The notes: generated by a model from the letters alone, not told the origin. Positions 52,960 to 62,601 are shown, numbered from the stretch's first letter. The stretch: DNA of 64,000 nucleotides from an uncultured Pelagibacteraceae bacterium (GCA_902589175.1 CACIRX010000005.1:1-64000), one strand, 5' to 3'. Numbers and translations: made by a program.

Positions 52960-54438
52960 TTAGCTTGTATGCTCTCTGATAAAAATTTCCGCCTTCTGTA
53001 GTATTCTTCTCTTTCGATCCTGTTTCATTTTATCAAATACATTTACCATCATATTTAGTCTTGGGTTGCTACTGAAAAACTTTCTATTTTTATTTATAAA
53101 TCTCCAATATAAACCATCGACAGTCTCACACCACTCTCCCTTTTTGAAGTCCATCATTTTCAAATAATAACTTGAACCACAAATATATGGTTTGGTTGCG
53201 AAGATGCCTCCATCACTAAATAGTCCCATCCCATAGACATTTGGCACCATCACCCATTCAGAGGAGTCAGCAAACATTTCCATAAACCATTTATAGACAT
53301 ATTTTGGGTGTATTTCACACAAGTTCATTAAACTAGACAGTATCATTAGCCGTTCAATATGATGCGTCCAACCAAAATTAAGAGCATTTTTAATTGAATG
53401 ATCTAAAGGGGGTATACCTGTTTCAGCAGTATACCAATCATTTTTGAGTTTTCTTTTATGATTAAAAAAATTAGATGATTCCATTTTAGGCGAGTAGTTA
53501 TGATAAATACCTCTCATAAATTCTCGCCATCCAATAACTTGTCTAATGTATCCCTCAAGTGAATTTATACTTATCTTTCCTTTATATTTTTTTAATCTAT
53601 TAATTATTTCTTGGGGTGTAATCAATCCTATATTAATAAGTGGGCTTAATGCGCTATGAAACAGGATATTATCTCTTTGACTTACTGCGTCTTCGTAGTC
53701 TCCAAATAAATTCAGTTTATTTTTAATGAAATCGTCCAGCCAATCTGATGCATCTTTATGTGTTGTTGGTAGCCAAAAGTTATTTGTACTACCAGGGTGT
53801 TTTTTAAATTTTTCTTCTATGAAGTTTTTTAAATGTTTTGTGTGTTTGGTTTCACTTGATTTAGGTTGTTTTGGAAGTTTTAGGTCTTGTGGGAGTTTTT
53901 TTCTATTATCTTTATCAAAGCTCCATTTGCCACCGACAGGTTTTTCGTTTTCAATTAGTAAGTCAAATTTTAATCTACTTTCTTTATAATAAGTTGCCAT
54001 GAAAGGCTTTTTTTGTTTTGACAGATATTTTTTAAAATCATCACGTGAATTAAGAAACATAGGTGTTTGTATTACGTTATGCTCAAGATTTTTTTGAATA
54101 ATAAATTTTTTAATACGTTTTTCGAATGGTGTATCTTCAATTTCAAAGTGGCTTATTTTATTTATTTTATGTTTTTTTATAGATTTTTCTAATTTATCTT
54201 CATACTTTTTTTCAAAATTGTTTTTACAGTCATAATAGTCAACTGAAAAACCTTTCTTTATTAATAAATCTCGGTAACTTCTCATAGAGGAGAGAAACTG
54301 AAGAATTTTTAACTTATGATGTTTTTCATACGAACACAGACCAAGATCCTCACACATGAATATCTTATTCTTTTTATATTTACTTAGATGTTTTGGATCA
54401 AAAAGCTGATTTCCTAGAATAATAAAAAGATCGCTCAT
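52960..54438 (-). CDS. Deoxyribodipyrimidine photolyase-related protein (prokaryotic 6-4 photolyase/cryptochrome-like family)
   Basis: LGNQLFDPKHLSKYKKNKIFMCED, GYIRQVIGWREFMRGIYH, HHIERLMILSSLMNLCEI, EWVMVPNVYGMGLFSDGG, LYWRFI. Confidence 0.88.
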   Translation of the reverse strand: MSDLFIILGNQLFDPKHLSKYKKNKIFMCEDLGLCSYEKHHKLKILQFLSSMRSYRDLLIKKGFSVDYYDCKNNFEKKYEDKLEKSIKKHKINKISHFEIEDTPFEKRIKKFIIQKNLEHNVIQTPMFLNSRDDFKKYLSKQKKPFMATYYKESRLKFDLLIENEKPVGGKWSFDKDNRKKLPQDLKLPKQPKSSETKHTKHLKNFIEEKFKKHPGSTNNFWLPTTHKDASDWLDDFIKNKLNLFGDYEDAVSQRDNILFHSALSPLINIGLITPQEIINRLKKYKGKISINSLEGYIRQVIGWREFMRGIYHNYSPKMESSNFFNHKRKLKNDWYTAETGIPPLDHSIKNALNFGWTHHIERLMILSSLMNLCEIHPKYVYKWFMEMFADSSEWVMVPNVYGMGLFSDGGIFATKPYICGSSYYLKMMDFKKGEWCETVDGLYWRFINKNRKFFSSNPRLNMMVNVFDKMKQDRKRRILQKAEIFIREHTS

Positions 54439-54453
54439 AAGTAATTAAAAGAA

Positions 54454-54999
54454 TTAAAGCTGAAGAGCTTTTTCTATTTCACTTATAAATTTTTTAGAGG
54501 ACGGACGAGTTAATGCCGTATAGCCTGCAATTGCATTACCATCTTTGCCAATTATAATTTTATGAAAATTCCACCTAGGAACTCCTCCGATAAAACCTAA
54601 TTCTTTTTTGGACCATTTGAAAAATGGATGAGCATCTTTACCTTTGACAACATTTTTTTCTGTAAGTGGAAACGTTATACTAAAAGTACTTTCACAAAAT
54701 TCTTTTACTTCACTATTTGTACCTGACTCTTGATTTCCAAAATCATTTGATGGGACACCCAATACAACCAGACCTTGATCTTTATAATCATCATAAAGTT
54801 TTTGTAGCCCATCGTATTGATAAGTAAAACCGCATAAACTTGCAGTGTTTACAACGACAAGCGTTTTACCCTTGTAGTCTGACAGGTTAATCACATCTTC
54901 TTCATTAATATCTTTAAAAGAATAACTATATGCATTTTCTGACATTGAGGATCCTGTGTTTAAGAGAAATATAAGGCAAAAAGTTAAAAAAACTCTCAT
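54454..54999 (-). CDS. Glutathione peroxidase family protein
   Basis: LVVVNTASLCGFTYQYDGLQKLYDDYKDQGLVVLGVPSNDFGNQESG; signal peptide. Confidence 0.92.
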   Translation of the reverse strand: MRVFLTFCLIFLLNTGSSMSENAYSYSFKDINEEDVINLSDYKGKTLVVVNTASLCGFTYQYDGLQKLYDDYKDQGLVVLGVPSNDFGNQESGTNSEVKEFCESTFSITFPLTEKNVVKGKDAHPFFKWSKKELGFIGGVPRWNFHKIIIGKDGNAIAGYTALTRPSSKKFISEIEKALQL

Positions 55000-55005
55000 T
55001 CTGAA

Positions 55006-56298
55006 TTAAAAATTTATCAATATATGCACATAGACACTTGCAAAGTATCCAATTGCAATAATTGGTGTCCATTTTAAATGACCAAAGAAAGTATACATAC
55101 CTCTTGACTGACCCATTAAAGCAACGCCTGCTGCAGATCCAATAGACAACATACTGCCGCCAACACCAGCAGTTAAAGTAACAAGCAGCCATTGTGAGTC
55201 TGGCATCGCAGGTTCCATTGTTAATACTGCAAACATCACTGGAATATTATCTACAATAGCTGAGAGTATGCCAACTAAGACATTGGCAGTAGTTGCACCC
55301 AAGTCTGTGTACATAAATTCTGATACGTATTCTAGATAGCCTATGAAGCCCAGGCCTCCAACAGACAGAATTACACCAAAGAAAAATAATAAAGTATCCC
55401 ACTCAACACGAGCAACATTCTCGAAGAAGTCATATTTTTGCTCCTCAATGTCTTTAACACTAATTTTAATATAAAAACTGTAGAGCTGTAAGTATGCCAG
55501 ACCAGTCATCATTCCAAACACTGGAGGAAGATGTAAAAAATTATGAAAACTTACAGCAGTCACAATTGTTAAAAGACCAAGTAGAATAATTGTCTTTCCG
55601 CCATATTTGATTGTTACGCTTGTCTCTGCAACATCGGGCTTATGATCTGAAACAAAAAAGTGCATTATGCTTGCAGGAATAATATAATTTACAACAGATG
55701 GAATAACCAAAGCAAAGAATTGTAAAAAGTCTAATTGACCAGCTTGCCATACCATTAAAGTTGTAATATCGCCAAAAGGACTAAATGCACCACCTGCATT
55801 TGCAGCGACAACAATATTCACACAGGCTAATCCAACAAACTTAGGACTTGATGAACCTACAGCTACTACAACCGCACATAACACTAAAGCAGTTGTTAGA
55901 TTATCAGCTAATGGAGACAAGAAAAATGCTAATACGCCTGTAATCCAGAATAATTGTCTGTAACTAAATTGATTTTTAATCAACCACGACTTAAGAGAAT
56001 TAAACACGTTGCGTTCTTCAAGTGCATTTATATATGTCATTGCAACTAAGAGGAAAAAAGCAAGTTCTGTATATTCTAGAAAGCTGTGTCTAATTTCATG
56101 TTCAACCATTTCGTAATGAGGAGTGTTGGAATATGCAATTGCAATCATTCCCCATATTAAGCCAGCCGCAAGTACAACCGGTTTTGATTTTCTTAAATGA
56201 GTGAATTCTTCTGCCATCACAAATGCATAAGCGATGACAAAGACAACTAAAGCTGAGAAACCAGCCCAGTGATAGGTTAAATCTAATGAGTGTTCCAT
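55006..56298 (-). CDS. nhaD: Na+/H+ antiporter NhaD-type
   Basis: LSPLADNLTTALVLCAVVVAVG, VVAANAGGAFSPFGDITTLMVWQAG, LSAIVDNIPVMFAVLTM; start ATG inside the thiP 3' end. Confidence 0.88.
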   Translation of the reverse strand: MEHSLDLTYHWAGFSALVVFVIAYAFVMAEEFTHLRKSKPVVLAAGLIWGMIAIAYSNTPHYEMVEHEIRHSFLEYTELAFFLLVAMTYINALEERNVFNSLKSWLIKNQFSYRQLFWITGVLAFFLSPLADNLTTALVLCAVVVAVGSSSPKFVGLACVNIVVAANAGGAFSPFGDITTLMVWQAGQLDFLQFFALVIPSVVNYIIPASIMHFFVSDHKPDVAETSVTIKYGGKTIILLGLLTIVTAVSFHNFLHLPPVFGMMTGLAYLQLYSFYIKISVKDIEEQKYDFFENVARVEWDTLLFFFGVILSVGGLGFIGYLEYVSEFMYTDLGATTANVLVGILSAIVDNIPVMFAVLTMEPAMPDSQWLLVTLTAGVGGSMLSIGSAAGVALMGQSRGMYTFFGHLKWTPIIAIGYFASVYVHILINF

Positions 56299-57827
56299 AA
56301 CTTGCCTTTCATAAATACGTATGAAGCTCCAAAGTAACAGATGCAAAACATTAGCAATATTAGAGAAACTGAATATGCTTCATCCATCCTATAACTTCCC
56401 ATAAGTCTATATATTGTTTGAGTTAGAGTTGACAAGCTATTCGTACCAAAAAAGGAAATGATAACGAGATCACTTGCAGATAGTATTGAAGATACTGAGA
56501 AAGCGGTAATTATTGGTACTTTTAGTCTAGGAAAATCAATAATTAGAAATCTCTGTAATCCATACATGTTGATACTTTTTGAGATGTCTTCATTCTCATG
56601 TGTAACTTTAAAGTAAGACGGTGCTAGAAAGTTATATGTAAATGGCAGTGAAAAAATTGCGTTTAGAACGATAACAATAAGAATATTTGGTATATCAAAC
56701 AAGCTGATTTTAAATAATAAAATATAATATCCAACAGCCATTACAACTGGCGAAAATATAATAAGTGAATAAATCAATATTTCTGTAAAATATTTTTTGC
56801 GATAGATCAAATTAAGGTAGTTGAGAGCTACAAAAACTGAAATAGTTCCTGAAAAAAAACAAATCACAAATGTGTTATTTATTGCATGCCATAAATATGA
56901 TGATGAAAATATATTTATTAGTTCTTTATTGAATCCATTTAAGATTATGAAGCATATCGGAGAAAAAATGAAAATAGATATCAGTATTATGAATATAATT
57001 TCAAAATAGAAAAAAAATCCTCTTTTTTTATTTTCATAAAAATTTCTTTGTTCATCAATTATAAAATTTGAACTTTTAAAATTTTTAAAGAAAGCAGCGT
57101 ATATGAAAAGACATATTGATAATTGTATAAGCAATAAATTTAGGGCTGCATCAAAATCATTATTAAAAATTACAGAATAATAAATCGCTACTTCTAAAGT
57201 TGAATATTTTGGGCTTCCACCCAGAATTAAAACTGGGGTAAAGCTTACAAAGCATATAAAAAAGACAATAACAAAGAGACTGGGTATATTTTTTTTTATA
57301 ATAGGCCATTCAATAGCAAAGAAAATTCCTAACTTGTCCAAAGACATTTGTTTTGCAAGCATATATTCATTTGAACTGATATCATTTAGACTTTGAAATA
57401 TAATTCTTGTTATTAATGGAGTGTTTAAAATTGTATGACCAAGTAATATGCCAATTATTCCATAAATAGAAAAATATTGTCCGTAAAATGTTAGGATTCC
57501 AAATACTGATAGTATTGTTGGCAATACAAATAAAATTGACAAAAAATTTACGATAAGTTTTATGGTTTTATGATGCCTGTGCCTTATTAATAAAAGTGCA
57601 AATACGGAACCTATTACTATAGAAAAAAAGGCAGAGGCAAATGATTGAAAGATTGTAAAAAAAATAATGATAAAATAATAATTTGAGAAATTAAGTGTGA
57701 AACTAAAATTGTAATAATAAACTAAACTAAATACAGGCAACACAACTGCCGCTAAAACGAGAAAAAAAACTCCTATTGGAATTAGATCTTTTATATTAGC
57801 CTGCAATAGTCTCAAGCCAAGTTTCAA
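56283..57827 (-). CDS. thiP: Thiamine ABC transporter permease ThiP-like
   Basis: Two BPD permease domains, follows thiB and a TPP riboswitch. Confidence 0.85.
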   Translation of the reverse strand: MKLGLRLLQANIKDLIPIGVFFLVLAAVVLPVFSLVYYYNFSFTLNFSNYYFIIIFFTIFQSFASAFFSIVIGSVFALLLIRHRHHKTIKLIVNFLSILFVLPTILSVFGILTFYGQYFSIYGIIGILLGHTILNTPLITRIIFQSLNDISSNEYMLAKQMSLDKLGIFFAIEWPIIKKNIPSLFVIVFFICFVSFTPVLILGGSPKYSTLEVAIYYSVIFNNDFDAALNLLLIQLSICLFIYAAFFKNFKSSNFIIDEQRNFYENKKRGFFFYFEIIFIILISIFIFSPICFIILNGFNKELINIFSSSYLWHAINNTFVICFFSGTISVFVALNYLNLIYRKKYFTEILIYSLIIFSPVVMAVGYYILLFKISLFDIPNILIVIVLNAIFSLPFTYNFLAPSYFKVTHENEDISKSINMYGLQRFLIIDFPRLKVPIITAFSVSSILSASDLVIISFFGTNSLSTLTQTIYRLMGSYRMDEAYSVSLILLMFCICYFGASYVFMKGKLWNTH

Positions 57828-58692
57828 TTAATGGTTCAGACTCTAGAAATACTTTATAATCAATTTCTTTTGGTTTTATCAAATTTTTCATTTTATCTGG
57901 AACTAGTTCAGTTTTATCAACTGATGGATACATAATGTTCATTGAAGATATTATTTTTTGAATTTCATCCTCAATAATGAAATCTATAAATTGTTTTGCA
58001 AGTTTTTGATTCATTGACTCCTCTCGAACATAAACAATCTCCCTTGTGGCTAAGTGACCCTCAGTAAAATTAAGTGACTTGTATTTGTATTCATTTTCAT
58101 ATTCTTGGTGATAAAATGGTGAAGTACTATAACTCAAGACAAGGTCTGCATTTCCTTCAAGAAAAATTCCATAAGCCTCAGACCATCCTGGTGAGTATGT
58201 TATTATATTCTGATCTAATTGTTTTAACTTAATAGAGAAGTCATTTTTAAATATTGATTTCATCCACCTTAACAAACCAATGCCAACTGGACTTGTACGA
58301 GGATCTTGCACAACTATTTTAAGATCTTCACGATTTACCAACTCCTCAAAAGTTTTGGGTGGGTCAGTTAGTTTACTACTGTCATAAATAAACGAAAAGA
58401 AACCATGATCATACTCATGCCAATCTTCAATTGAATAATCAAATTCGTGCATTTCTACGCCAAGAATTACATCCTTTCCATTCAGAAAAATCTCATTATT
58501 TAAAGTGCCTGCTTGACTGGTTGAGATGAATTGAAGATCGCAATTGCAAATTTCTTCAAACTTTCCTTCTATAATAGGTCCTGGCCCCCAATCAGCTGAG
58601 AAAGAGTCGTAGGTTCCAACAACTAATTTTTCTTGGGCAAAGGAGCTGTTTAAATAAATAAAGAAAAATAAGACTATTGATATTTTTTGCAT
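57796..58692 (-). CDS. thiB: Thiamine ABC transporter substrate-binding protein ThiB-like
   Basis: VVGTYDSFSADWGPGPIIEGKFEEICNCDLQFI, VVQDPRTSPVGIGLLRWM, SYSTSPFYH. Confidence 0.92.
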   Translation of the reverse strand: MQKISIVLFFFIYLNSSFAQEKLVVGTYDSFSADWGPGPIIEGKFEEICNCDLQFISTSQAGTLNNEIFLNGKDVILGVEMHEFDYSIEDWHEYDHGFFSFIYDSSKLTDPPKTFEELVNREDLKIVVQDPRTSPVGIGLLRWMKSIFKNDFSIKLKQLDQNIITYSPGWSEAYGIFLEGNADLVLSYSTSPFYHQEYENEYKYKSLNFTEGHLATREIVYVREESMNQKLAKQFIDFIIEDEIQKIISSMNIMYPSVDKTELVPDKMKNLIKPKEIDYKVFLESEPLIETWLETIAG

Positions 58693-58693
58693 A

Positions 58694-58768
58694 TTTCCTC
58701 CGCTAGCATTATCTAGATCAGGTTTTGGGTCGTTCCATTATCTGGAACCTCTCAGCAATAGCTCCCCA
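58694..58768 (-). promoter_or_regulatory. TPP riboswitch (THI element) upstream of thiB
   Basis: Minus strand TGGGGAGCTATTGCTGAGAGG...GACCCAAAACCTGATCTAGATAATGCTAGCGGAGGAAA, conserved TPP aptamer blocks. Confidence 0.95.
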
Positions 58769-58824
58769 TAATCTTCGATCAATTATATATTTATCATTCA
58801 TCATTAATCAAATATATTTTTGCA

Positions 58825-59259
58825 ATGCAAACTGACATATTAAAAAATATAAAAAACTATACCAAGGATACTGATCCTGGACCGTTCTCAAAAAATAATG
58901 GTTTTCTCTATAATTTAGAACTCGATGGAATTTTTTATAAAGGATTTACGGTTGAGGAAATTAATTGCAATAAAGCTGGTATAGCGCATGGAGGCACACT
59001 CATTGCATTTGCAGATGGAATTATGGGGTATACTGCTTGGAAAAAGGACTCATTCCCATGCTTAACTGCTAAATTAAATGCTAATTATGTAGGCCCCGCT
59101 CCAAAAGGATCCTGGGTATATGGTTTTGCAGAAATTACTAGAGAGACAAAATCAATTTTATTTATGAAGTGTAATTTATTTATAGATGATAAAATTATTT
59201 TTACATCAGATGGGATTTTTAAAATTTTAAGAAATCACGGAAAAAAGGATCCATCTTAA
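58825..59259 (+). CDS. PaaI-family thioesterase (hotdog fold)
   Basis: NKAGIAHGGTLIAFADGIMGYTAW, LNANYVGPAPKGSWVYGFAEI. Confidence 0.82.
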   Translation: MQTDILKNIKNYTKDTDPGPFSKNNGFLYNLELDGIFYKGFTVEEINCNKAGIAHGGTLIAFADGIMGYTAWKKDSFPCLTAKLNANYVGPAPKGSWVYGFAEITRETKSILFMKCNLFIDDKIIFTSDGIFKILRNHGKKDPS

Positions 59260-59261
59260 CA

Positions 59262-60206
59262 ATGTTTAATCAGAAAAATTTTAAAATTATTAAAAATAAG
59301 GATATCGAAATAAATACATATATTGATGGAGAGGGTCCATTAGTTATAATGGCACATGGGTGGCCAGAGTCTTGGTATTCTTGGAGACATCAGATTACTT
59401 CTTTAGTTAAAAACGGTTTCAAAGTAGCAGTGCCAGATATGAGAGGTTATGGAAAAACTTCAAAGCCAACTGAAATCGATGCTTACAATATTATGGAGCT
59501 CACTTCAGATATTATTGCTATAGCAGATGAGATGAAAGAAGATAATTTTTCATTAATTGGACACGACTGGGGAGCACCAGTTGCCTGGAATACGTCATTG
59601 TATCATCCTGATAGAGTTAATAAAGTTTGTGGAATGAGCGTGCCATATTTAGTTTCAAAAATGCCTCCAATTGAAACAATGAAATTTTTATTCAAAGATG
59701 TATTTTTTTATATGATTTATTTTCAAGAAGAAGGACGTGTCGAGAAAGAATTAGAGCAAGACATGAGAAAATCTCTGATTGCAGTATATAGTTCTCTCAC
59801 AAGTGATGGAGAAGAGTCACAAACTTTTGAACCTAAGCCGTATACAGATGAGATGACATTCTTAGACTCACTTGGTGAACATAATAAAATTCCTGAGTTT
59901 ATGTCAGAAGAGGATTTTGATTTTTATCTTAAAGAATTTACAAATGGAGGAATGCGCGGACCAATTAACTGGTATCGAAACATTGACAAAAATTGGGAAA
60001 TTACAAAAGATACACATGAGAAAAAAATATCACCTCCTTCATGTTTTATTGTGGGCGAGCACGATCCTGTGGCTAAATGGAGTTTGATAAATCCAGCCCT
60101 ACATGAAAACCTTGTCTCAAATCATATAATTAAAAATGCAGGTCATTGGGTACAACAGGAGAAGCCTGACGAAGTAAATAATATACTATTAGATTTTCTT
60201 AAATAG
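59262..60206 (+). CDS. Alpha/beta hydrolase, epoxide hydrolase-like
   Basis: MAHGWPESWYSWRHQITSL, VPDMRGYGKTSKP, LIGHDWGAPVAWNTSLYHPDRV, NAGHWVQQEKPDEVN. Confidence 0.88.
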   Translation: MFNQKNFKIIKNKDIEINTYIDGEGPLVIMAHGWPESWYSWRHQITSLVKNGFKVAVPDMRGYGKTSKPTEIDAYNIMELTSDIIAIADEMKEDNFSLIGHDWGAPVAWNTSLYHPDRVNKVCGMSVPYLVSKMPPIETMKFLFKDVFFYMIYFQEEGRVEKELEQDMRKSLIAVYSSLTSDGEESQTFEPKPYTDEMTFLDSLGEHNKIPEFMSEEDFDFYLKEFTNGGMRGPINWYRNIDKNWEITKDTHEKKISPPSCFIVGEHDPVAKWSLINPALHENLVSNHIIKNAGHWVQQEKPDEVNNILLDFLK

Positions 60207-60207
60207 A

Positions 60208-60236
60208 TTGAAGATTTATCTGTTTTTAGATACATT
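60208..60236 (+). promoter_or_regulatory. Candidate promoter TTGAAG-N17-TACATT upstream of tRNA-Pro
   Basis: TTGAAG at 60208-60213, TACATT at 60231-60236, tRNA 5' end at 60248. Confidence 0.45.
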
Positions 60237-60247
60237 CTCACTCGTTT

Positions 60248-60324
<77 letters not shown>

Positions 60325-60336
60325 ATGAGGTTTTGA

Positions 60337-61374
60337 ATGAGCGTGCCAATCGAAAATTCTTACACAATGCCAGCTGAATGGTTTCCTCACGAGTGTTGCT
60401 GGATGCAATGGCCAACAGAGACATTTCCAACAGATGTTACATCATCTTGGTCACATTTTGATTATCAAAAAGGTAGAGATGCATGGGCGAAAGTTGCAAA
60501 TGCCATCTCAAAATTTGAAAAAACTAAAATGATAGTTCATCCAAAGGACTCTGCTAGTGCAAAAAGTCTGTTGAGCGAAAAAATAGATATTATCGAGTTT
60601 CCTATTAATGACGCATGGTCAAGGGATACAGGTGCAATATTTCTATTAGATCATAATCATGGATTAGCAGGGGTAGATTCAGATTTTAATTGTTGGGGTT
60701 ACAAAGAAAATTATGAGCTTGACGATAAAGTAGCCAAAATGATGATTGAAAAATCTGGAGCTAAATATTTTAAAAACAATATGGTGCTTGAAGGTGGTTC
60801 AATTGATGTAGATGGTAATGGAACATTATTGACAACAGAACAATGCTTACTCCATAAAAATAGAAATCCTAATCTTTCAAAATTAGAAATTGAAGCAAAC
60901 CTTAAAAATTTTTTTGGTGTTAAAAATATTATTTGGCTAAAACACGGTACAGACGAGGGCACAAATGGTCATGTGGATAATGTTGCATGTTTTATCTCAC
61001 CTGGAAGAGTTATGGCCATGACATGTCAAGACAAACAAGATCCGTATTATGACTTACTGAATGAAAATCTGGAAATCTTAAAAACTTCAAAAGATGCAAA
61101 TGGAAATGACTTAGATGTAATTGAATTAGAGATGTCTTATAAAAGAATAATTCCAAATGATGATGAGCCATGCTCATATATTAACTTCTATATTGCAAAT
61201 TCAGCTGTAATTCTTCCAATTTTTGGTGATGAAAAGGCAGATCAAAATGCTTTAGAAATAGTTAAAAGTTCATTTCCTGATCGAAAAGTAGTTACTCTTG
61301 ATGGGTCTCATATACTTTTGGGAGGAGGTGGTGTACACTGCATTACGCAACAACAACCAAGGAGTAAATTGTGA
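60337..61374 (+). CDS. aguA: Agmatine deiminase
   Basis: [60 protein letters not shown]. Confidence 0.95.
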   Translation: MSVPIENSYTMPAEWFPHECCWMQWPTETFPTDVTSSWSHFDYQKGRDAWAKVANAISKFEKTKMIVHPKDSASAKSLLSEKIDIIEFPINDAWSRDTGAIFLLDHNHGLAGVDSDFNCWGYKENYELDDKVAKMMIEKSGAKYFKNNMVLEGGSIDVDGNGTLLTTEQCLLHKNRNPNLSKLEIEANLKNFFGVKNIIWLKHGTDEGTNGHVDNVACFISPGRVMAMTCQDKQDPYYDLLNENLEILKTSKDANGNDLDVIELEMSYKRIIPNDDEPCSYINFYIANSAVILPIFGDEKADQNALEIVKSSFPDRKVVTLDGSHILLGGGGVHCITQQQPRSKL

Positions 61375-62240
61375 AAGAAGTAACCGTAGCAGCAACGCAA
61401 ATGGCCTGCTCTAATGATACTGATAAGAATGTAAGCAATGCTGAGAAGCTTGTCAGACAGGCCGCCTCCGAAGGTGCTCAAATAATATTAATTCAAGAGT
61501 TATTTGAATCACAATATTTTTGCATGGACCAAAAAGAAGAACTGTTTGAATTATCAAAGCCTTTTGATAACCATCCAACAATAAAGAAATTTTCTGAATT
61601 AGCTAAAGAGCTGAAAGTTGTTTTGCCAGTGAGTTTTTTTGAAAAAGCAAATAGAGCTCATTATAACTCAGTTGCGATTGTAGATGCAGATGGAAGCATA
61701 TTAGGAAAATACAGAAAGTCGCACATTCCTGATGGACCAGGCTACCAGGAAAAGTTTTATTTTAATCCTGGAGATACAGGTTTCAAAGTATGGAACACTA
61801 AATACGCTAAGATTGGAGTTGGTATATGTTGGGATCAGTGGTTTCCGGAAGCCGCAAGGTCCATGGTTCTAAGTGGAGCAGAGTTATTACTATATCCAAC
61901 TGCTATTGGAGGAGAACCGGAAGATGATGGATTTGATAGCTCAGATATGTGGCAAAGAGCAATGATAGGTCACTCCGCATCAAATCAAATACCAGTCATT
62001 GCTTCAAATAGAATTGGAACTGAAAAAGGAATTGATATTGAAAACTATTTTTATGGTCGTTCCTTCGTGACAAATCATGTTGGTGATAAGATCGCAGAAG
62101 GAAGTAGAGATAAAGAAGAAGTACTGATAGGAAAGATAAATTTGTCCGAAGCTGAAACCTTGCGAAACGTTTGGGGGGTTTTTAGAGATCGAAGACCTGA
62201 ACTCTATAAAGGCCTTCTTAATCTAGATGGATCAGAATAG
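61371..62240 (+). CDS. aguB: N-carbamoylputrescine amidase
   Basis: IQELFESQYFCMDQ, YRKSHIPDGPGYQEKFYFNPGDTGF, GVGICWDQWFPEAARSMVL nitrilase triad motifs. Confidence 0.95.
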   Translation: MKEVTVAATQMACSNDTDKNVSNAEKLVRQAASEGAQIILIQELFESQYFCMDQKEELFELSKPFDNHPTIKKFSELAKELKVVLPVSFFEKANRAHYNSVAIVDADGSILGKYRKSHIPDGPGYQEKFYFNPGDTGFKVWNTKYAKIGVGICWDQWFPEAARSMVLSGAELLLYPTAIGGEPEDDGFDSSDMWQRAMIGHSASNQIPVIASNRIGTEKGIDIENYFYGRSFVTNHVGDKIAEGSRDKEEVLIGKINLSEAETLRNVWGVFRDRRPELYKGLLNLDGSE

Positions 62241-62245
62241 AGAAT

Positions 62246-62524
62246 ATGAAAGCTAAAATATATAAACCCTCTAAAACTGCAATGCAGTCAGGAAGATCAA
62301 AATTTAATAAATGGGTTTTAAAATTTTCGGACCAAAAAAATCAACTTAAAGATACTATGATGGGTTGGAATGGTGGTAGTAGCACTGTTTCTCAAATTGA
62401 ATTAAAGTTCTCATCTAAAGAAGAAGCGGTCAGTTATGCAAAAAAAAATAGTATTGATTATGAAGTTCTTGAAACCTCAGAAAGGAAAGTTATAAACAAA
62501 TCTTACGCAGATAACTTTAAGTAG
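62246..62524 (+). CDS. NADH dehydrogenase accessory subunit, NDUFS4-like (ETC complex I subunit region)
   Basis: AKIYKPSKTAMQSGRSKFNKWVLKF, GWNGGSSTVSQIELKFSSKEEAVSYAKKN. Confidence 0.88.
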   Translation: MKAKIYKPSKTAMQSGRSKFNKWVLKFSDQKNQLKDTMMGWNGGSSTVSQIELKFSSKEEAVSYAKKNSIDYEVLETSERKVINKSYADNFK

Positions 62525-62601
62525 GCGCCCGTAGCTCAGCTGGATAGAGCAACAGCCTTCTAAGCTGTGGGTCAGAGGTTCGAATCCTCTCGGGCGCGCC
62601 A
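62525..62601 (+). tRNA. tRNA-Arg (anticodon UCU)
   Basis: GCGCCCG/CGGGCGC acceptor, ACAGCCTTCTAAGCTGT anticodon arm, GGTTCGAATCC, encoded CCA. Confidence 0.96.

Noticed and set aside
54926-55192. 88-aa minus-strand ORF overlapping nhaD
   Set aside because: Alternate frame of a conserved membrane protein gene; Cys/Trp/Tyr-rich composition is an out-of-frame signature.
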